Assembly (NCBI RefSeq): GCF_023856365.1
Contig: NW_026042778.1
Coordinates: forward strand, 35,376-99,375
From: Brienomyrus brachyistius
Taxonomy: Eukaryota > Chordata > Actinopteri > Osteoglossiformes > Mormyridae
Reading direction: 5' to 3'
DNA length: 64,000 nt
The notes under the pieces were generated by a model that saw nothing but the letters and a program-made list of their open reading frames with translations, did no database searches and had not been told where the DNA came from. The position numbers were made by a program, and so were the translations under genes. This document shows positions 9,964-20,267 of this stretch, piece by piece (positions within the stretch are counted from its first letter, which is position 1; every line of letters starts with the position of its first letter).

Positions 9964-10989
9964 CTGCGGCCCCAGAGCCCGAGCAGCCGTCTCCGCTGCC
10001 TGCAGCTACCGCGCCCACGTCCGAGGCGCTTTCCCTGCCTGCAGCTCCCGGGCAGGCGCCCCCTCTGCAGCCTGCAGCTCCAGTCCCTGGCCCCACTCCA
10101 GTCCCTTCTCCCCCTGTGACTCTGGTACCCTCACCCCGACGAGCCCGACCCCGGCCGCAGGTCCTTATGTCTGTGTCCCATAAGGGGAGAGGACACAGAC
10201 GCACGGCTGGGGTCCCACCCGCCCAGCCCCCTGGCTCGCCCTCCCTCGCCGGCGCTAGGGCTTGGTCGGCACCTGCGGGTCCTGGCCCTCCGGGTCGGCT
10301 GTCGTCTGCGGGTCCCCCTCCGCGGCCTCGTCGCCCTGCCTCGGTCCCTCCTCGGCGTCTTATCGGTTGCCTGCGGGCCCCCCGACGGCGGCTCCTCATT
10401 CGCCTGCTGGTCCTCCCGCTCTGGCGTGTCGGAGGACGTCGCCGTCTGCTGCGGCTCCCCCTCTCTCCTTGCCCTCGCCAGGGTCCCTTCCAGCTCCTTC
10501 GTCCCCTTCCCTGGTCTCCCCTCCGACTCCCTCCTTCGTCCCTGCGTCTGTCCCTCACCCCGTCTCCTCGGCCCCTCCGGCTCCGGCCTCCCGGCCGCCT
10601 GCAGCCCTTCCGGCTGCCTCCCGTCGCCCGCTTGGGTCTCCCTCGGGCTCCTCTTGGTTCCCCCTCCTTCTCTCCCTGGCCTCCGTCTTTGTCCCTCCTG
10701 CCTCTGCTCCCCCTCGCTTTGTTCCTCCTGTCTCTGTCCCTCCTCTCTTTGTCCCTCGTCCCTCTGGCTTCTGCTCCTCTTTCCCCGATGTTCCCTTCGT
10801 TCACTCCCGGTCCTTTTGTCCTGCCTGTTCCCTCCGTGTCCCCCTTTCTGATCTGTTTCTCTGCCTTTCCTGTCTTATGTCAAGTCTTGTCCTGGCTCCT
10901 TCCCCTGTGCCAGTTCTGTCTGTCCGTTCTGTTCCCTGTCCCTCATTAATGAGGTTTTATATAGATATACATATATGCCCGGCTTGTCC
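9964..10989 (+). pseudogene. GC-rich proline-coding block, probable gypsy 3' internal region (unit 1)
   Basis: About 1 kb of C/T-rich sequence with many Pro/Ser/Ala codons in several frames. The best frame starts near PAAPEPEQPSPLPAATAP and ends about 10949. It is directly followed by LTR-like sequence, as in fish gypsy elements with a C/T-rich tract between pol and the 3' LTR. No domain is identifiable. The frame shifts between units at C-runs (CCCC against CCCCC, CGGCGG against CGCGG), so no single protein is conserved. A proline-rich host protein cannot be excluded but is unlikely. Confidence 0.4.
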
Positions 10990-11200
10990 GCTCCTCGTGT
11001 GTGCCACGCCCCCTGATTACCCACGTGTGCTTCCCTGATCGTCTCCTGCTTTGCCCGATTACTTTGATTAGTCATGACCTATTTTAAGTCCTGGTCTTAC
11101 CTGTTTTCCCTGTCCGTCATTGTAGTTTGTCAATGCCTGCGTTCCGTCCTGCTCTACCCGCTCCGTTTCCCCGATTAAAGACCCGTTTTCACAAACACAA
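10990..11200 (+). mobile_element. LTR-like end of a gypsy element (unit 1; also 30121-30330, 63551-63760)
   Basis: The run TGTGCCACGCCCCCTGATTA, TATTTTAAGTCCTGGTCTTA (TATA-like, then the Pol II start region typical of fish gypsy LTRs), then CCCGATTAAAGACCCGTTTT and CACA. TG...CA ends and the ATTAAA signal fit an LTR of about 190 bp. No second LTR is present, so this is the 3' end only. It abuts a Tc1-like element. Confidence 0.5.
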
Positions 11201-11227
11201 AAAAAACTATATGTATACATATACATA

Positions 11228-12399
11228 CACTGAACAAAAATATAAACGCAACACTTTTGTTTTTTGCTCCCATTTTTCATGAGATGGACTTAAAGATCTA
11301 CAATTCATTCCAGATACACAATATTACCATTTCTCTCAAACATTTCTCACAAATCAGTCTAAATGTGTGATAGTGAGCACTTCTGCTTTGCTGAGATAAT
11401 CCATCCCACCTCACAGGTGTGCCACATCAAGATGCTGATCTGACATCATGGGTAGTGCACAGGTGTACCTTATACTGCCCACAATAAAAAGGCCACCCTG
11501 GAATGTGCAGTTTTGTCTCACAGCAAAATGCCACAGATGCCACAAGCATTGAGGGGAGCGTGCAATTGGCATGCTGACAGCAGGAATGTCAACCAGATCT
11601 GTTGCTCGTGCATTGAATGTTCATTTCTCAACCATAAGCCGTCTCCAAAGGCGTTTCAGAGAATATGGCAGTACATCCAACCGGCCTCACAACCGCAGAC
11701 CACGTGTAACCACACCAGCCCAGGACCTCCACATCCAGCAGGTTCACCTCCAAGATCGTCTGAGACCAGCCACTCAGACAGATGATGCACGGCCCCATGT
11801 TGCAAGGATCTGTACACAGTTCTTGGAAGCTGAAAATGTCCCAGTTCTTGCATGGCCAGCATACTCACCGGACATGTCACCCGTTGAGCATGTTTGGGAT
11901 GTGCTTGACCGGCGTATACGACAGCGTGTACCAGTTCCCACTAATATCCAACAACTTCGCACAGCCATTGAAGAGGAGTGGACCAACATTCCACAGGCCA
12001 CAATTGACAATCTGATAAACTCTATGCGAAGAAGATGTGTTGCATTGTATGAGGCAAATGGTGGTCACACCAGATACTGACCGGTTCTGAGTCCCCAGAC
12101 CCCCAATAAAGCAAAAAACTGCACATTCCTGGGTGGCCTTTTATTGTGGGCAGTATAAGGTACACCTGTGCACTACCCATGATGTCAGATCAGCATCTTG
12201 ATGTGGCACACCTGTGAGGTGGGATGGATTATCTCAGCAAAGCAGAAGTGCTCACTATCACACATTTAGACTGATTTGTGAGAAATGTTTGAGAGAAATG
12301 GTAATATTGTGTATCTGGAATGAATTGTAGGTCTTTAAGTCCATCTCATGAAAAATGGGAGCAGAAACAAGAGTGTTGCGTTTATATTTTTGTTCAGTA
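11228..12399 (+). mobile_element. Internally deleted Tc1/mariner element with about 285-bp inverted repeats (unit 1)
   Basis: The ends are CACTGAACAAAAATATAAAC and the inverse (GTTTATATTTTTGTTCAGTA), flanked by TA as expected for Tc1 insertion. Inverted repeats run about 11228-11514 and 12115-12399 and include the phrase CCCACCTCACAGGTGTG. The transposase gene between them is internally deleted (next entry). Length is 1,172 bp against about 1.6 kb for intact relatives of this kind. Unit 1 has three extra single bases compared with unit 2. Confidence 0.9.
11528..12080 (+). pseudogene. Tc1 transposase, internally deleted and frameshifted (unit 1)
   Basis: The ATG at 11528 starts the normal Tc1 reading (MPQMPQ), but an extra G in the run near 11551 shifts the frame. 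The correct reading resumes by 11571 (MLTAGMSTRSVARALN) and ends at 12080. The core deletion seen in unit 2 is present too. Confidence 0.8.
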
Positions 12400-12606
12400 T
12401 ATATATTTATGGGTGTATCGAGACTAGATGGTCAGTATGGATAACTAAGGTGCACTAAAACTGGGTGAGCAGGCAAGGCATGTCACCCAGGTTGTGTGAC
12501 AATTATTTATATATAAATGTATATATGTATATATATATTCCATCCACCATCCCTCCTTTACAGAGAACTGCGTTATTTTTATTGTCCATTACGAAAAAAA
12601 TAAAAA

Positions 12607-12643
<37 letters not shown>

Positions 12644-12851
12644 TATTTATGGGTGTATCGAGACTAGATGGTCATTATGGATAACTAAGGTGCACTAAAA
12701 CTGGGTGAGCAGGCAAGGCATGTCACCCAGGTTGTGTGACAATTATTTTATATAAATGTATATATATATATATATATTCCATCCACCATCCCTCCTTTAC
12801 GGAGAACTGCGTTATTTTTCTTTTCTATTGCTAATAAAAAAACTATATATA

Positions 12852-12919
<68 letters not shown>

Positions 12920-13107
12920 GGGTGTATCGAGACTAGATGGTCAGTATGGATAACTAAGGTGCACTAAAATTGGGTGAGCAGGCAAGGCATGTCACCCAGG
13001 TTGTGTGACAATTATTTTATATATATGCATATACATATTCCATCCACCATCCCTCCTTTATGGAGAACTGCGTTATTTTATTGTCTATTGCAAAAAAAAA
13101 ACAGAAA

Positions 13108-13156
<49 letters not shown>

Positions 13157-13268
13157 TATTCATGGGTGTATCGAGACTAGATGGTCATTCTGGATAACTA
13201 AAGTGCACTAAAATTGGGTGAGCAGGCAAGGCATGTCACCCAGGTTGTGTGACAATTATTTTATATAA

Positions 13269-13326
<58 letters not shown>

Positions 13327-13611
13327 CATCCACCATCCCTCCTTTACGGAGAACTGCGTTATTTTTCTTTTTTATTGCTAATAAAAAAACTATATATATA
13401 TACATATATATTTATGGGTTGTATCGAGACTAGATGGTCATTATGAATAACTAAGGTGCACTAAAATTGGTTGAGCAGGCAAGGCATGTCACCCCGGTTG
13501 TGTGACAATTATTTTATATATATATTCCATCCACCATCCCTCCTTTACGGAGGACTGCTTTATTTTTAATATCCATTGCGAAAAAAAAACACAAGAAAAA
13601 GAAAAAATATC

Positions 13612-13644
<33 letters not shown>

Positions 13645-13749
13645 GGGTGTGTCGAGACTAGATGGTCAGTATGGATAACTAAAGTGCACTAAAATTGGGT
13701 GAGCAGGCAAGGCATGTCACCCAGGTTGTGTGACAATTATTTTATATAA

Positions 13750-13823
<74 letters not shown>

Positions 13824-14545
13824 CCATCCACCATCCCTCCTTTACGGAGAACTGTGTTATTTTTCTTTTCTATTGCTAATAAAAAAACTATATATATGTA
13901 CATATATATATATATATATGGGTGTATCGAGACTAGTTGGTCATTATGGATAACTAAGTTGCACTAAAATTGGGTGAGCAGGCAAGGCATGTCACCCAGG
14001 TTGTGTGACAATTATTTTATATATATGTATATATATATTCCATCCACCATCCCTCCTTTATGGAGAACTGCGCTATTTTTATTGTCTATTGCAAAAAAAA
14101 AAAAAAAAAAAAACAATACATATATATACATATATATTTATGGGTGTATCGAGACTAGCTGGTCATTATGAATAACTAAGGTGCACTAAAATTGGGTGAG
14201 CAGGCAAGGCATGTCACCCCGGTTGTGTGACAATTATTTTATATATATATTCCATCCAACTTCCCTCCTTTACGGAGAACTGCGTTATTTTTATTGTCCA
14301 TTGCGAAAAAAAAAAAACTATATATATACATATATATTTATGGGTGTATCGAGACTAGTTGGTCATTATGGATAACAAAGGTGCACTAAAATTGGGTGAG
14401 CAGGCAAGGCATGTCTCCCCAGTTGTGTGACAATTATTTTATATAAATGTATATATATATTCCCTCCACCACCCCTCCTTTACGGAGGACTGCTTTATTT
14501 TTAATATCCATTGCGAAAAAAAAACACAAGAAAAGAAAAAATATC

Positions 14546-14590
<45 letters not shown>

Positions 14591-14779
14591 GTGTGTCGAG
14601 ACTAGATGGTCAGTATGGATAACTGAGGTGCACTAAAATTGGGTGAGCAGGCAAGGCATGTCACCCAGGTTGTGTGACAATTATTTTATATATATGCATA
14701 TACATATTCCATCCACCATCCCTCCTTTACGGAGAACATGCGTTATTTTTATTGTCTATTGCAAAAAAAAAAACAGAAA

Positions 14780-14820
<41 letters not shown>

Positions 14821-15373
14821 TATTCACATGGGTGTATCGAGACTAGATGGTCATTATGGATAACTAAAGTGCACTAAAATTGGGTGAGCAGGCAAGGCAT
14901 GTCACCCAGGTTGTGTGACAATTATTTTATATAAATGTATATATATATATATATTCCATCCACCATCCCTCCTTTACGGAGAACTGCGTTATTTTTCTTT
15001 TCTATTGCTAATAAAAAAACTATATATATATACATATATATTTATGGGTGTATCGAGACTAGATGGTCATTAATGAATAACTAAGGTGCACTAAAATTGG
15101 GTGAGCAGGCAAGGCATGTCACCCCGGTTGTGTGACAATTATTTTATATATATATTCCATCCACCATCCCTCCTTTACGGAGGACTGCTTTATTTTTAAT
15201 ATCCATTGCGAAAAAAAAAACACAAGAAAAAGAAAAAATATCTATATATATATATACATATATATATTGGGTGTGTCGAGACTAGATGGTCAGTATGGAT
15301 AACTAAAGTGCACTAAAATTGGGTGAGCAGGCAAGGCATGTCACCCAGGTTGTGTGACAATTATTTTATATAA

Positions 15374-15447
<74 letters not shown>

Positions 15448-15749
15448 CATCCACCATCCCTCCTTTACGGAGAACTGCGTTATTTTTCTTTTCTATTGCT
15501 AATAAAAAAACTATATATATGTACATATATATATATATATATGGGTGTATCGAGACTAGTTGGTCATTATGGATAACTAAGTTGCACTAAAATTGGGTGA
15601 GCAGGCAAGGCATGTCACCCAGGTTGTGTGACAATTATTTTATATATATATGTATATATATATTCCCTCCACCACCCCTCCTTTACGGAGGACTGCTTTA
15701 TTTTTAATATCCATTGCGAAAAAAAAACACAAGAAAAAGAAAAAATATC

Positions 15750-15802
<53 letters not shown>

Positions 15803-15907
15803 GGGTGTGTCGAGACTAGATGGTCAGTATGGATAACTAAAGTGCACTAAAATTGGGTGAGCAGGCAAGGCATGTCACCCAGGTTGTGTGACAATTATTT
15901 TATATAA

Positions 15908-15963
<56 letters not shown>

Positions 15964-16265
15964 CATCCACCATCCCTCCTTTACGGAGAACTGCGTTATT
16001 TTTCTTTTCTATTGCTAATAAAAAAACTATATATATGTACATATATATATATATATATGGGTGTATCGAGACTAGTTGGTCATTATGGATAACTAAGTTG
16101 CACTAAAATTGGGTGAGCAGGCAAGGCATGTCACCCAGGTTGTGTGACAATTATTTTATATATATATGTATATATATATTCCCTCCACCACCCCTCCTTT
16201 ACGGAGGACTGCTTTATTTTTAATATCCATTGCGAAAAAAAAACACAAGAAAAAGAAAAAATATC

Positions 16266-16312
<47 letters not shown>

Positions 16313-17160
16313 GTGTGTCGAGACTAGATGGTCAGTATGGATAACTAAGGTGCACTAAAATTGGGTGAGCAGGCAAGGCATGTCACCCAGGTTGTGTGAC
16401 AATTATTTTATATAAATGTATATATATATATATATATTCCATCCACCATCCCTCCTTTACGGAGAACTGCGTTATTTTTCTTTTCTATTGCTAATAAAAA
16501 AACTATATATATATGTACATATATATATATATATGGGTGTATCGAGACTAGTTGGTCATTATGGATAACTAAGTTGCACTAAAATTGGGTGAGCAGGCAA
16601 GGCATGTCACCCAAGTTGTGTGACAATTATTTTATATATATGTATATATATATTCCATCCACCATCCCTCCTTTATGGAGAACTGCGTTATTTTTATTGT
16701 CTATTGCAAAAAAAAAAACAAAAAAAACTATATATATATACATATATATTTATGGGTGTATCGAGACTAGATGGTCATTATGAATAACTAAGGTGCACTA
16801 AAACTGGGTGAGCAGGCAAGGCATGTCACCCAGGTTGTGTGACAATTATTTTATATATATGTATATATATATTCCATCCACCATCCCTCCTTTATGGAGA
16901 ACTGCGTTATTTTTATTGTCTATTGCAAAAAAAAAAACAAAAAAAACTATATATATATATACATATATATATATGGGTGTATCGAGACTAGAAGGTCATT
17001 ATGCATAACTAAAGTGCACTAAAATTGGGTGAGCAGGAAAGGCATGTCACCCCAGTTGTGTGACAATTATTTTATATATATGTATATATATATATATATT
17101 CCCTCCACCACCCCTCCTCTACGGAGGACTGCTTTATTTTTATTTCCATTGCAAAAATAA
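12400..17160 (+). repeat. TA-rich tandem array, 20 monomers (unit 1)
   Basis: Each monomer of about 200-270 bp has the order GGGTGTATCGAGACTAG, TGCACTAAAATTGGGTGAGC, AGGCAAGGCATGTCACCCAG, GTTGTGTGACAATTATTTTA, (TA)n, CCATCCACCATCCCTCCTTT, a T-rich then A-rich stretch, (TA)n. The phrase TGTCAC...GTGACA forms a small hairpin. At least three monomer subtypes alternate (TTTACGGAGAACTG, TTTACGGAGGACTGCTTT, TTTATGGAGAACTG). Core starts: 12466, 12708, 12975, 13220, 13473, 13705, 13975, 14199, 14396, 14645, 14886, 15103, 15327, 15599, 15863, 16122, 16367, 16590, 16809 and 17028. Most length variation is in (TA)n. No protein is implied by the repeating short frames. Confidence 0.95.
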
Positions 17161-17369
17161 AAAATTTTAAAACACAAAAAAAAAAAAAAACGAAAATAAT
17201 AATAATAAAAATAATTTTGAATGTGTATTCAAATAAGTTTGAATGTGTGTGAACTATATATAAATATATATATACACATGCATATACAGAAATATATACA
17301 CACACACACATATATATATATACACACACACACACAGACACACACTCACATAAACACATACACACACTG
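17161..17369. repeat. Simple-sequence stretch: poly(A), (AAT)n, (AC)n/(TA)n (unit 1; also 35994-36202)
   Basis: It contains an A-run near 17177-17191, AATAATAATAATAA near 17196-17209, and alternating CACACACA/TATATATA from about 17260. No gene. Confidence 0.8.
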
Positions 17370-17735
17370 TGTACAGTCTTATGCAAAGGTTTGGCACCCC
17401 TTGACAAATAACATCTTTTCAATTACAAAAGCAACAATATCAGTTAATACAGTCTCTTTAGGAACTGGGGGAAAAATACACAATATTTTCAGCAAACATT
17501 GATGAATAGTTACTTTTTATGCCATAAATTGAACAAAATTACAAAATAAAAACATTATTATGGCACTCTGCAAAAGTTTGGGCACCCTACGTAATCAGTA
17601 CTTAGTAACACCTCCTCTGCCAGATATCACAGCTTACAAGCGCTTCTTATAGCCAGCTGAAAGGCTTTCAGTTCTTGTACTTGGGATTTTCTCACATTCT
17701 TCCTTGCAAAAGGCTTCTAGTTCTGTAATATTCTA
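17370..17735 (-). mobile_element. Truncated Tc1-like element, minus orientation (unit 1)
   Basis: Phrases CAAAAGTTTGGGCACCCTAC, CAGTACTTAGTAACACCTCC and TTCTTCCTTGCAAAAGGCTT match the terminal repeat and N-terminal transposase region of a common fish Tc1 family, read from the minus strand. The element is cut at about 17731, before most of the transposase, and only one end is present. It is a dead fragment. Confidence 0.75.
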
Positions 17736-18250
17736 ATATATCAAGGGCTGTATTGTCAAATAGGAGATCGGCAGCATTCTCCCACCTGAGAAAACTGTAC
17801 TACAATGCCCTTGATAGTGTGTAGAAACACACTCGTCAGCTCTAGTCCTCCTGTAACAACGCAAAAGGACTGGCAACCCTCAGGTATTTATGCGTGCGAT
17901 TGTATGATAAATTCACCCTGACAGTCTCACACTTCTCTTGGTACCAACAGGTCTCATGGAATATATAAAAGGCAACTGCAACAATTATACTCGGCACTAA
18001 ACATCGAGGCACGGAAATGCAGCAGAGCTTGTGTATTTCTCAGGATGCATTCTAGTAAAATGCCCGGAAAATGAGCTAAAGACATATTTCAAGGGGCACT
18101 ATATAAAACCGATGGAAATTTTACTGATTAAATAAAAGGAAAAGCATCGTTTGAAAAATCACAAATGTTTCTAAGATTCAATGCATCGCTTTTTGACCAC
18201 ATCATAGCGATGAACACATCATTGTTCCTGACAATGTCCTAATACAGAAA
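17736..18250 (-). other. Intron/downstream sequence of the Lys-rich gene with a 10-bp-arm inverted repeat (unit 1; also 36569-37083)
   Basis: TATCAAGGGC (17739-17748) and GCCCTTGATA (17807-17816) form an inverted repeat with a 58-nt loop. On the minus strand a possible acceptor (CGTTGTTACAG, ending 17851) is followed by a 31-codon frame in the phase required by the Lys-rich exon, to a TGA at 17756-17758. A frame this short can arise by chance about one time in four, so this second exon is only a suggestion. Otherwise I see nothing. Confidence 0.25.
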
Positions 18251-18370
18251 TAAAACTTTATGTTGGTAAACTCAAAAAGCCTTCAGCTGTCACACTGGCT
18301 AACGATCTCAAACGATTATAAAGCAGCATTTTGAAAAGCGCTGTTTTAAAATAACAGATACAACACTTAC

Positions 18371-18659
18371 CTTGTCTTCTGGCCAAATGCTTTTCACGGC
18401 TTGGCACTCCAACGGTGCTGAAACGAAATTTGTATTTCCTCCTACCTCGTTGGCCCTTCAGTTCTTCTTTTCTCCCTTTGGATGTTTTTTTCCTTCTTCT
18501 TTGGATATTGTTTTTTATTTTTGTTTGTTTTTTTTTACTTTGCATGTTTTTCCTTCTTCGGATATTATTTTTTTGGCTTATTTTTTTAGACGATGTTTTT
18601 TTCGTCTTCTTTAAAAATTGATTTTTTTCGTCTTCTTTAAATATTGTTTTTTTTTTCAT
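18371..18659 (-). CDS. Lysine/arginine-rich first exon, unknown protein (unit 1)
   Basis: The ATG at 18659 opens MKKKTIFKEDEKNQFLKKTK and stays very basic (NNIRRRKNMQSKKK, NIQRRRKKTSKGRK), then GQRGRRKYKFRFSTVGVPSR and KHLARRQ. A consensus donor (AAGACAAG|GTAAGT) lies at 18371/18370. Unspliced, the frame continues to 18258. About a third of residues are Lys or Arg, with several nuclear-localisation-like clusters. The 5' part has internal near-repeats (TTTAAAGAAGACGAAAAAA twice). A TATA/CCAAT promoter sits upstream. A nuclear nucleic-acid-binding or chromatin-type basic protein would fit, but there is no domain to name. A-run composition could also create such a frame by chance. Confidence 0.45.
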
Positions 18660-18750
18660 CCTTTTGATGTTGTTTTACGGAACAAGAGCCGTACAGTGCT
18701 ACTCTATCAGGAGGTAGCGCCAACTGAACGCCTTGAAGCAGTACCCAGCT

Positions 18751-18850
18751 CTTTTATAGGGAGCGTCAACCCGAAGTCAAGTTCTAGAACGTTGCACTCA
18801 CTTTTCATTGGTTTCCCAGCTATGCTGTCAGAATAATGTTTGCTGATTGG
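18751..18850 (-). promoter_or_regulatory. TATA/CCAAT promoter of the Lys-rich exon, with a heat-shock-element-like palindrome (unit 1)
   Basis: On the minus strand: CCAAT at 18846-18850, a second CCAAT at 18807-18811, GTTCTAGAAC at 18781-18790 (core TTCnnGAA, then a third imperfect unit), and TATAAAAG at 18751-18758, 92 nt before the ATG. Spacing between CCAAT boxes and TATA (about 50 and 90 bp) is normal for a strong vertebrate Pol II promoter. That HSF uses the palindrome is inference. Confidence 0.5.
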
Positions 18851-19133
18851 TCGAAAATTTTAAAACGTACCCGAGTACTGTAAAAAAAACTCAAGATCTT
18901 GCTACCCTACGGAGCACCCATAAGGTGATTTTTTTTATACGTTATATGCAGCTATTTGTAGCAGGCCGTAATTAGACTAATCCACCCTTTGTCAATAAAG
19001 CCAACAAGAGAACAGGTTGCCCAAAGTTTGCTCAGGTACACGCCACAGCACAACCTTAAAAACACATCCAGCACAAATCACACTAGTGAATGACACAGCA
19101 AATCACAGCAATAAAAAAGACCCCTATGGGCAA
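18851..19133. other. No gene recognised (copy at 37684-37966)
   Basis: Intergenic sequence between the Lys-rich promoter and the next unit. Nothing supportable beyond A/T runs. Confidence 0.5.
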
Positions 19134-20033
19134 TCCAGCACCCAGACTACAGGTGCCAAAAGGCCCAGCCTGCCTAATAATGAACCCAAAATATACATAC
19201 AACAAAGAAAAAGACACAAACAAAAAAGAAAATAAAACTAGCCAGCTGCTCCCACTAAACCCCGCTCCCGAGGCCACTAAGCCGGCTGGCTTGATAATAC
19301 ACGATACAACCTCAGATAAAACATATTAAAGCAACACCAGGGAGGTTTACAACCTGATCCTTAAAATTATCGACCCGTAATTCCACCTTGAAAACCCCTA
19401 AAGAACAGTAGTTTACCCCATGACTCACTGCCCCATTCAAACAAAAAAAAAACAGGTTTTTGGGGTAACCTTTAGGTCAGCTCTTCAAAACCAGGTATGA
19501 GGACTCTTCAGCTAATCAGTCCTCTAATTAGAAATCTAATTAGGGAGTTGCAGCGAAAACCTGCATACACACCGGCCCTTTGCGGATAAGATTGTTCACC
19601 CCTGAAACAAGCAAACAGAAAGGCTGCTACACTGCAAATTCAATATGCCCGCCGATGCTCCACCAAATCTATCAGGACCCTGCCTGTCTTTCCCGTGCCT
19701 GCTCCTTTGCCAATATGCCCTACCATCGGAACATGCACAGCCATCTCGCCCCGGCTATGCCTCCAGTCCGAACTGCAGTTCCTATACCTGCCTATAATTG
19801 CCTGGCTACAATCCATCCCCCAAAATGAAATTGATGACCCAACGATCACAGCTAAGAATTCTATCCCCAAACCACTGGTCTTCCTCCCCAACCGAACGAT
19901 CATTCACTGACCGTGGTAACTTATAAGGGTTGGTATGATGACCAGTGGTGGACCTCACCGAACGTTTAACTGGTCTCTACACCTCGGGGGGGACATAACC
20001 TCCTCCATTATACGAGGCCTACTTGTGGATGCT

Positions 20034-20267
20034 CTATTGCGACCCCTCCCACCAGCCCTGTCCCCGTAAAATCACAGAGTCCTCATCCGATTCCATTTCT
20101 GTTGCCCCTGTGGGCAACCCAGACTCAGGAGACATTACCAGAACATCTTCCCCTGACATAACAACCCCCTGTGGTACTGGACGCAACTCTGTTCGGTGAA
20201 CTTGACGGACAACCCCGTCCCCCTCCATTGGAGTTGCAGAGTAAACTGCACCCTGATCTTGGGGACA
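20034..20267 (-). pseudogene. Ty3/gypsy integrase C-terminal remnant (unit 2)
   Basis: This is the same fragment as in unit 1, with the identical breakpoint at about 20267. The shared junction shows that units 1 and 2 inherited one rearrangement event rather than two independent ones. Confidence 0.75.

Larger units (their letters stand above)
1..19133. repeat. Tandem segmental duplication, unit 1 (19,133 bp)
   Basis: The sequence at position 1 recurs at 19134 and at 37967 and stays almost identical throughout, so this is a head-to-tail duplication. The true unit boundary is unknown because the window opens inside a unit. Unit 1 carries private small indels in its right half (near 7028, 8966, 8986, 9153, 11551) that break reading frames intact in units 2 and 3. 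Most are homopolymer or dinucleotide length changes, so sequencing error is a live alternative to decay. Confidence 0.95.

Noticed and set aside
9917..10804. Arg/Gly-rich protein on the minus strand of the GC-rich block
   Set aside because: It is the complement of a proline-coding C/T-rich tract. It is open only because of base composition and is not kept in units 2 and 3.
9930..10949. A long proline-rich host protein in the GC-rich block
   Set aside because: The reading changes between nearly identical units, several frames on both strands are open owing to composition, and LTR-like sequence follows directly.
11656..12068. Reverse-strand and alternate-frame proteins within the Tc1 element
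   Set aside because: They are shadows of the real transposase frame.
12465..17008. Many similar short frames in the TA-rich array (starting MSRQGMSPRLCDNY)
   Set aside because: They repeat because the DNA monomer repeats, and most of each frame is translated (TA)n (YIYIYI). There is no start context, splice signal or conservation independent of the monomer.
12400..17160. CRISPR-like alternation of conserved cores and variable spacers
   Set aside because: The spacers are (TA)n tracts of variable length, monomers exceed 200 bp, and the genome is eukaryotic with no cas genes. It is a satellite/minisatellite array.
17072..17422. Cys/Val-rich 116-codon frame on the minus strand
   Set aside because: It is translated (GT)n/(TA)n microsatellite with a short flank.
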